Of a stretch of 64,000 nt of DNA, positions 60,701-64,000 are shown in pieces (the first letter of the stretch is position 1; each line of letters starts with the position of its first letter). The notes under the pieces are model-generated. The model was not told the origin of the DNA. It ran no database searches and saw only the letters and a program-made list of their open reading frames with translations. This DNA is from Apodemus sylvaticus. Lineage: Eukaryota; Chordata; Mammalia; Rodentia; Muridae. The translations under genes were made by a program, and so were the position numbers. The stretch covers positions 10,231,527 through 10,295,526 of the forward strand of contig NC_067491.1 in NCBI RefSeq assembly GCF_947179515.1, written 5' to 3'.

Positions 60701-62416
60701 TCACCTGCTGGGTAGCACTCAGAGGACAGCCATGCTAAACTCCTGAATATTAATAGTGTCAGGGATTGGGGCTTGCCCATGGAATGGGTCTCTAGTTATT
60801 GCTGGGCTATTCCCTCAGTCTCTGCTCCATCTCCCCCATCCCTGCATTTCTTATACACAGGATAAATTTTGGGCTAAAAGTTTTGTGCATGGGTCGGTGT
60901 CCCTATTGCGCCACTGGAGTTCCTTCCTGCCTGGCTCCAGGAGGTAGCTGTTTCAGGTTCCATATCCCGACTGTTGTGAGTCTCAGCTAAGGTCACCCCA
61001 TTGATAATGGGCCTCCACTGTCCATGGGTCTCTGTATCCTGACCCCACTCCTCCCTCAGCTACAGATCTCCATTCATTCTCATTAGAATCAGGTGTGAGG
61101 AGACAGGGGAGATGGCCACATGGCCATCAGAATGAGTGAGACTGCTCTTAACTGATGTTGATGGAAATTAGCAAGTTAAGGAAACCTTTTACTTGACTTA
61201 TAGAGACTTCAGATAAAATTGTACGATTATTTACAGAATTCTCAACATGTAAGATAGTTATGCTTGCTTCTTATGCATGTTATCTCCTTGTGGTCTATTG
61301 GAGCAATCAAAGAGATATTTTTATGTTAGTCTTTAAATCATCTTTACATGAGTAAAATTATTTTTGCAAGACAACTTCAGAGAAATATATACTTAATGAT
61401 AAATAATACTTTATTAATCAAATTTTTATTCCTCTTATTTTAAATGCTTTATAGTCTTGTGTTCTTAGTAATTAACATTAAAATCATAAAATCATATAAG
61501 TTCTCTTTTTAAAATATACATTATTTTTTTAAACTTCTTGAAATATTTCTAGTTTGTGTTTAATCCATGTAAGAACAGTACATATTTCAAACCTCTTTGT
61601 AAAATATACAAAGGGCCTCATGAGACAGTACCACTTATTGCTGATTTATTGGCAACTATCAGAGTCTGGGAGAGGGACAAGCGTCTTACCCGATAGTGAA
61701 TATCTTACCCAATGTTATCCAATTTGAAAATATTAATTAGATATGATTGATAGTGATGAGTAGTCTTTAGTGAAAACACAAGGCTTAATCTGCATTTAAT
61801 GGTGAACTTCAAATACATTTTATTATTTTAATTATTCAGATTCAGGTGGTCAGCTAGATCAATTAAATAGTACCAGATCACACAAACAATGCTAGTTAAA
61901 ACCTTTGGGAAACAAACAAGAGACAGTGAATGTGGGAAAGAGATGTGTAAGGAATGGGGTGTGAGATGGATGGGGGAGGGGTGGGGTGTGAGATGGATGG
62001 GGGAGGGGCAGGGGCGGGGTGGATGGGAGAGGGGCTTAGCAAGCACTAGAGAGAAGGAAGAAAAGGTATAGAGAGTGACTGGAATGTATTTATATTACAA
62101 AACTGTCAAAGAACAAAACTTACTAACAAAAGGGTAAACTCACTAATTTAGATCATTTACGATAATCTTATTTTTTAGAAGTAACACTACAAACTCAGTA
62201 TTTTTTTTCCTTTGCAAATAGCATCAAGAATTCAGTTTTCTCCTCAAAGAAAGAGTATGTCCACTTGTGATCAAGCTCTTTTCTCCAAACATAAAGTTCA
62301 GACAAGGTTCCAGCACGTCATCTTCTCCAGCACCAGTTGAAAAACCGTATTTTCCTATTTGCATGCGCTTACTGAGAGTGGTGTCTGTTCTGATCAAGCA
62401 GTTTTACAGTCTCCTG
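31487..62416 (+). CDS. Mon2: Mon2, N-terminal 327 codons in eight exons (gene continues beyond window)
   Basis: The joined exons encode the first 327 residues of Mon2, a protein of about 1,700 residues. Mon2 is a peripheral membrane protein of the trans-Golgi network and endosomes, related to the BIG/GBF Arf exchange factors but without a catalytic Sec7 domain. It works with DOPEY proteins and ATP9A in SNX3-retromer retrieval of cargo such as Wntless (family knowledge). Residues about 1-190 correspond to the DCB dimerisation region and those after about 200 to the start of the HUS/Sec7_N region. Identification rests on near-identity, from memory, with mammalian MON2 segments such as [20 protein letters not shown] and [20 protein letters not shown]. 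All splice sites are GT-AG and phases agree throughout. Later exons are not in the window. Confidence 0.97.
32462..32703 (+). mobile_element. B2/B3-type SINE
   Basis: gttaagagcacttgttgctc, gttcaattcccagcacctac and a tail of AAATAAAAC units ending in poly-A. Diverged B2 or B3. Confidence 0.85.
33683..33910 (+). mobile_element. B2/B3-type SINE
   Basis: agatggctcagtggttaaga, then gattcccagcacccatatgg, with a decayed tail. Old B2 or B3 copy. Confidence 0.8.
35665..35730. repeat. Perfect 33-bp tandem duplication
   Basis: Two identical adjacent 33-bp units beginning catacggtactcttcc at 35665 and 35698. The identity suggests a recent slippage or repair event. Confidence 0.95.
36541..36681 (-). mobile_element. 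B1 SINE with internal deletion (first of a pair)
   Basis: Inverted B1 in which the text jumps from cagggtttctctg to tagaccaggctgg, losing about 30 bp between two copies of the B1-internal CAGAG repeat. It is followed head to tail by a second B1. One direct repeat, tgtgtaattgtttt, at 36526-36539 and 36827-36840 encloses both. Confidence 0.92.
36682..36826 (-). mobile_element. B1 SINE (second of a pair)
   Basis: Inverted full-length B1 (gagacagggtttttctgtgt to gccaccaccgcctgg). It shares the outer target duplication with the first B1 and has no duplication of its own between the two copies. Confidence 0.92.
37366..37550 (+). mobile_element. B3/B2-like SINE
   Basis: ggagagaactcaggtttggt, ccagcgcccacatggcagtt, gtccagcgccctcttgtgac: an old tRNA-derived rodent SINE. 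Confidence 0.75.
37915..38073 (+). mobile_element. B1 SINE with internal deletion and 16-bp TSD
   Basis: Sense B1 whose body jumps from gatttctgag to tgagttccagg, lacking about 25 bp between GAG repeats. It has a C-run and an (AAAG)n tail. The perfect repeat agaaacctttattatg lies at 37899-37914 and 38074-38089. Confidence 0.95.
39440..39640 (-). mobile_element. B3-like SINE, inverted
   Basis: ggaggccagaagaggcagtt, ttgaaccctggtcctctgaa and ctcttaactgctgagctgag identify an inverted tRNA-type SINE. Confidence 0.8.
39880..40690 (-). mobile_element. Probable LTR fragment, minus strand
   Basis: On the minus strand a TATA box GGGTATAAAC lies at 40307-40316, preceded by U3-like text with repeated cgtt(c)cttcacg-type motifs (40500-40650) and followed by several hundred bases without coding features. 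Termini and target duplication were not found. The class is uncertain. Confidence 0.45.
41496..41559 (+). CDS. Mon2: Mon2 coding exon 2 (residues 38-58 plus one base)
   Basis: 64 bp. Acceptor tttgttcctccag|gct, donor gcag|gtaatt, ending in phase 1. It encodes [20 protein letters not shown] and A, part of the DCB helical repeat region. The split Ala codon is completed by exon 3. Confidence 0.97.
43000..43175 (+). mobile_element. Old B3-like SINE
   Basis: gttgttgagatggctgaggg at the head and cttccacatgtgtgctgggt near the tail suggest a decayed tRNA-type SINE. Confidence 0.65.
43323..43496 (-). mobile_element. B2 SINE with TSD
   Basis: Inverted B2 (gatcccattacagatggctg, gctgggagttgaactcaggg, tgagccatctctccag). 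The repeat cttgtcct lies at 43315-43322 and 43497-43504. Confidence 0.92.
44605..44800 (-). mobile_element. B3-like SINE, inverted
   Basis: ggatcttctggaactagagt and cttaactgctgagccctctc are typical of inverted B3. Diverged. Confidence 0.75.
45900..47060 (-). mobile_element. Decayed ancient L1 ORF2, inverted
   Basis: Phrases such as gctagctctttggtaaaggt and aggtttggtagaacgtgacc (45.9-46.2 kb), then aggaatgtctccatttcttg and the AT-rich text to about 47060, match the antisense of ancient L1 ORF2. Frames are destroyed. It is interrupted by a B1 at 46205-46357. Confidence 0.7.
46205..46357 (-). mobile_element. B1 SINE inserted in ancient L1, 13-bp TSD
   Basis: Inverted B1 between ttcaaaactcttt (46192-46204) and ttcaaaacacttt (46358-46370), one mismatch. 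This is a nested insertion into older L1. Confidence 0.93.
47487..47946 (+). mobile_element. 5'-truncated L1 (3' UTR only), 15-bp TSD
   Basis: Sense L1 3' UTR (ggatccaaggagctgaaggg, ccagagctcccagggactaa, gggggcaatatttgaaatgt) with an A-rich tail. The perfect repeat aagattgtctgtgtg lies at 47472-47486 and 47947-47961. The target site adjoins a (TG)n tract. Confidence 0.95.
49480..49607 (+). CDS. Mon2: Mon2 coding exon 3 (residues 59-101)
   Basis: 128 bp. Acceptor gaataaag|ca, donor tctgag|gtaggc, phase 0 at the end. It encodes the rest of a split Ala and [20 protein letters not shown], then [20 protein letters not shown] and SE, the conserved DCB segment. The acceptor has a weak pyrimidine tract, but the protein match is strong. 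Confidence 0.96.
49608..49998 (+). other. Mon2 intron 3 (391 bp)
   Basis: The shortest of the introns here. AT-rich with no recognised repeat. Confidence 0.9.
49999..50130 (+). CDS. Mon2: Mon2 coding exon 4 (residues 102-145)
   Basis: 132 bp, 44 codons, phase 0 at both ends. Acceptor gattcacag|gct, donor tccaag|gtaaga. It encodes [20 protein letters not shown], then [20 protein letters not shown] and ALSK. The first residue (A) replaces a T I recall in human MON2. The symmetric phase means skipping would keep the frame. Confidence 0.97.
50564..50629. repeat. 32/34-bp tandem duplication
   Basis: agcacttaaccacacgaggt plus tttcttttactct-type text occurs twice in a row (50564-50595 and 50596-50629). 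The copies differ only by a CT insertion. Confidence 0.93.
50795..50943 (-). mobile_element. Old B1 SINE, inverted
   Basis: gttgagacaaagtctcactc, tgtagaccaggctagcctca and gctgggatcaaggcgtgggc indicate an inverted, diverged B1 with a (TTTG)n tail side. Confidence 0.85.
51546..51913 (-). mobile_element. URR1-like rodent repeat, inverted
   Basis: About 370 bp. On the minus strand it starts tactggctggttttgtgtgt and ttgacacagg, and ends with text matching the 17785-18432 copy (gatgttt..., tagaaacccc). This copy lacks the B1, so it serves as the empty-site reference for the other. Confidence 0.7.
52374..52630 (+). mobile_element. B2 SINE split by a B1
   Basis: B2 head ggagagatggctcagtggtt at 52376-52395, then a sense B1 (about 52406-52540, cacctttaatcccagcactt), then the B2 body resumes (gcttttgcagaggacctggg). 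An approximate duplication aaaagtact/aaaagcatc surrounds the B1. Confidence 0.82.
53210..53460 (+). mobile_element. Ancient L1 ORF2 remnant
   Basis: ttctaggtatttatccaacg, then gatagcagccttactcagag and ccagatgtccatcaacagaa match the 3' part of old mammalian L1 ORF2. It is strongly decayed. Confidence 0.65.
53875..54004 (+). CDS. Mon2: Mon2 coding exon 5 (residues 146-188 plus one base)
   Basis: 130 bp. Acceptor cttttttctag|gca, donor agag|gtaaag, ending in phase 1. It encodes [20 protein letters not shown], then [20 protein letters not shown] and RHR, the end of the DCB region. Human MON2 has E where the second D of EDD stands, from memory. Confidence 0.97.
54418..54840. repeat. Composite macro-repeat with (GA)n spacers
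   Basis: Four copies of a block reading ggtgtctgcac(a/g)ctgcac then cgtggtcaggaaacag start at about 54423, 54503, 54664 and 54794. They are separated by (GA)n runs of very different length and by gatgctgtgtgtgtgtgg. The runs explain the long Arg-Glu or Ser-Leu open frames on the two strands, which are not genes. Confidence 0.93.
55045..55385 (-). mobile_element. Rodent interspersed repeat, class uncertain
   Basis: ctcaaacaccattaccacag at the left and cctcttaatactgccacacg, then ggccattcttcttcaaacca, at the right match text common to rodent repeats and similar to 63128-63262. Family not determined. Confidence 0.5.
55432..55560 (+). mobile_element. B1 SINE
   Basis: gctggtcatggtggcacctg to gaaaaacccaaacagac. 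The middle is shortened and the copy is diverged. Confidence 0.87.
56935..57094 (-). mobile_element. B3-like SINE, inverted
   Basis: gtggaggtcagaggacagct, catcaaactcagactctcgg and gggcctttgcccaccaacca are inverted B3. A B1 has inserted just beyond its end. Confidence 0.75.
57109..57264 (-). mobile_element. B1 SINE with 14-bp TSD
   Basis: Inverted B1 (cgagacagggtttctctgtg to gccaccacggcccggct). The perfect repeat agaatgggatcttt lies at 57095-57108 and 57265-57278. Confidence 0.95.
57374..57415. repeat. 21-bp tandem duplication
   Basis: The 21-bp unit beginning atcagttaatccttttgaac occurs at 57374-57394 and 57395-57415 with one mismatch. Confidence 0.93.
57722..57816 (+). CDS. Mon2: Mon2 coding exon 6 (residues 189-220)
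   Basis: 95 bp. Acceptor cctatgttgcag|at, donor tttcag|gtacgt, phase 0 at the end. With the last base of exon 5 it encodes [20 protein letters not shown], then [12 protein letters not shown], the linker between the DCB and HUS regions. The first residues may differ by one position from human MON2 as I recall it, so the acceptor deserves transcript support. Confidence 0.93.
57817..58436 (+). other. Mon2 intron 6 (620 bp)
   Basis: AT-rich, no recognised repeat or additional exon. Confidence 0.9.
58437..58562 (+). CDS. Mon2: Mon2 coding exon 7 (residues 221-262)
   Basis: 126 bp, 42 codons, symmetric phase 0. Acceptor taacttcccag|gac, donor ttacaa|gtaagc. It encodes [20 protein letters not shown], then [20 protein letters not shown] and LQ, the strongly conserved start of the HUS/Sec7_N region. 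Confidence 0.98.
58965..59205 (-). mobile_element. B3-like SINE, inverted
   Basis: gatgccagaagaggatgtct, gatcttctggaactgaagtc and gctcttacacactgagccgt show an inverted B3. Confidence 0.82.
60241..61130 (-). mobile_element. L1 3' UTR, inverted
   Basis: Minus-strand text (tttcactttacatcccaggg near the tail; ctccatctgatgtttggctt and tattaatagtgtcagggatt further in) corresponds to the same L1 3' UTR family as 19277-19985. Poly-T at 60243-60254 marks the tail. The left part is longer here than in the other copy. Confidence 0.82.
62222..62416 (+). CDS. Mon2: Mon2 coding exon 8 (residues 263-327)
   Basis: 195 bp, 65 codons, symmetric phase 0. Acceptor tttgcaaatag|cat, donor ctcctg|gtgagt. It encodes [20 protein letters not shown], a serine-rich loop ([14 protein letters not shown]) and [20 protein letters not shown] then SLL, within the HUS/Sec7_N region. 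It is the last exon visible. Confidence 0.98.
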
Positions 62417-64000
62417 GTGAGTGTCCATTTCCGGGCATGTTTTTGTATACGATTGCGTGCATTCTTGTTTCTCTGATAGAATAGCTGAGCCATGGACTTA
62501 AAGGAAGGAAGGTTTACTCCTCAGCTCCTGGTTTCAAAGGCTTGGTCCTTACACAGCTGATTGTATCATGTGGGGCCTAAGTTAGGTTTGGGGCATGTCA
62601 CTAGAGCGGCTTGTCTCATGGTAGCCCAGAAGCAGACGGACCGTGCCTGTGGCCTCCTCCTCCAACTCCCTTTATTCCATCCGGGCTCTGGGCTTTTGCT
62701 GGCCCTATCACCCACATGCAAGGTGAGCTGTCCTTCCTATCAGTCAGTCCTCTTTGTGAACACCCTCACTGATGTGCCCAAACGTGACCCCACGATGCCC
62801 TAGGTGTGTATTAATTCAATCAAGGTAACGGTGGAAATTAAGCTCAGTTGTTTTTAAATAAAATAGATAATTGTATATATGTTAGAATATTATATATGTG
62901 TGTGTATATAATATAAATCTTTTATATATATATGACAGTGAAGATGCATTGATGCTAGTACAATTTGATTTTTGTTTCCATGATCCCTGCCAAGGCATTT
63001 ACTGTTCTAATGCTATTGCTTTTGTGCTATCAGATCTAAATCTCACTACACTGAAAATAACAAATCATAATAATATTATGAAAATGCATTTGACCTCATA
63101 CACTCCTAGAAACAATCTTGAGCTCATATGAGACCTCGAAGCCTGTCTTCATAGTGACACACTTCCTCCAGTAAGTCCATACCTCCTAATAGTGCCACTC
63201 CCTGTGGGCCAAGTATTCAGACACATGAATCTGTGGGAGACCAACCTATTCAAACCACCACATTCACTCCCTGGCCTCCAGAGCCTTGTAGCCACAACAT
63301 AATGCAAAAATACATTCGGTCCAACTTCAAAAGTCTCCACAATCTCAAACTTGTTTAAAAATCCAAAGTTCAAAGTCTCTTCTGAGATCCATGCAATTTC
63401 TTAACCATAATCCTCTATAAAATCGAAATCAAAAAAAAGATCACACACTTCCAACATACAATGGTACAAAATACACATTACTGTTCCAAAACATCATAGT
63501 GAGGAAATTCTGGACCAAAGAAAGACCAAAAGCCAGCTGGCAAACTATAAACTCTGCCTCTCCATCTCTGATGCCAAATGCTCTTCAGATCTCCAGCTCT
63601 TTGCAGCTTCGTTGACTGCAACACACTTCTTTTTCTTGGGCCACTTCCACTTCCTGTTAGTTGCTGTCCTTGGTAGGTAGGGATCCCAGGACTCTGGCTT
63701 CTCCAACATCAGGTGGTGTCCAAGGCGATCCAGGCTTCACCTCCAAGGCCTCACGACGGCCCTCTGGGCTCTGCAGTGATGCCCAACACATGCCTGGCCT
63801 CAGTGGCTTTCCGTAGTCGTGGAGGGAGATTTTATAATCCCTTTCTCTGCCCTTGTCTTGAAAGCCAGCCAAGAGGCTCAATTCCCATGCAGCAGCAGGA
63901 GACTGAGTCACTGCGCATAGCTTGAGCTTATGTGAGATCTCAAAGCCAGCCTCCATGGTGACAAACTTCTCCAACAAGGCCGTACTGCCTAATAACACCA
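62417..64000 (+). other. Mon2 intron 8, 5' part
   Basis: Repeat-like at 62480-62810 (URR1-like text cttccttcctatcagtcagt-style tail region, uncertain), AT microsatellite around 62872-62933, then a rodent repeat from about 63128 to the window end. The next Mon2 exon is not within the window. Confidence 0.7.
63128..64000. mobile_element. Rodent interspersed repeat with an internal direct repeat, class uncertain
   Basis: Text such as gtagccacaacataatgcaa, cttcaaaagtctccacaatc and gatctccagctctttgcagc recurs widely in murine genomes, in my recollection. The segment tatgagacctcgaagcctg...ctcctaatagtgcca at 63128-63195 is repeated in diverged form at 63931-64000. I could not assign it to L1 or LTR. 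Confidence 0.55.

Larger units (their letters stand above)
58563..62221 (+). other. Mon2 intron 7 (3.7 kb)
   Basis: Contains an inverted B3-like SINE, an inverted L1 3' UTR of about 0.9 kb and a short duplicated purine-rich segment near 61955-62010. The rest is AT-rich and unassigned. Confidence 0.8.

Noticed and set aside
1..64000. CRISPR array, operons or other prokaryotic systems
   Set aside because: The regular repeats are a minisatellite, microsatellites and SINEs. Spliced gene structure and rodent retroposons show a mammalian nuclear genome.

Overview
The window comes from the nuclear genome of a murine (mouse-like) rodent. It is packed with rodent SINEs (B1, B2 and B3-like copies on both strands), 5'-truncated murine-type L1 elements, LTR fragments and long simple repeats, and it holds one recognisable protein-coding gene with GT-AG introns. 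The species cannot be fixed from the sequence. The lack of obvious ID-type SINEs fits Mus or a close relative better than rat, but this is an inference.

Positions 1 to about 30,900 contain no gene I can support. This stretch is a repeat landscape: (GATA)n at 4.65-5.16 kb; an L1 ORF2 fragment split by a solo LTR with a 5-bp target-site duplication (TSD) at 5.66-6.48 kb; a truncated L1 at 6.8-7.5 kb; a degenerate pentamer satellite at 9.45-10.03 kb; a 5'-inverted L1 at 10.27-11.28 kb; a 268-bp segment present twice, 1,560 bp apart, near 15.5 and 17.1 kb; and a 3.7-kb minisatellite of 22/23-bp units at 20.03-23.76 kb, directly after an L1 3' end. A solo LTR with a 6-bp TSD lies at 29.1-29.4 kb.

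From about 30.9 to 31.64 kb there is a CpG island with GC boxes, an inverted CCAAT box, an ETS site and a CRE-like site. It is the promoter and first exon of Mon2, transcribed on the + strand. Eight coding exons can be placed to the base (31487-31597, 41496-41559, 49480-49607, 49999-50130, 53875-54004, 57722-57816, 58437-58562, 62222-62416). All have canonical splice sites and consistent phase, and together they encode the first 327 residues of the protein. The gene continues past the right edge. Mon2 is a large peripheral membrane protein of the trans-Golgi/endosome system, related to the large Arf exchange factors but lacking the Sec7 catalytic domain. The part present here corresponds to the DCB region and the start of the HUS/Sec7_N region.

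The introns carry many SINEs, two L1 3' UTRs, decayed L1, a GA-rich macro-repeat (intron 5) and several small perfect tandem duplications. I see no new protein system. The most unusual object is the minisatellite, whose unit has no stop codon in any forward frame, so it creates three overlapping open frames of 1,100-1,280 codons that are very unlikely to be genes.
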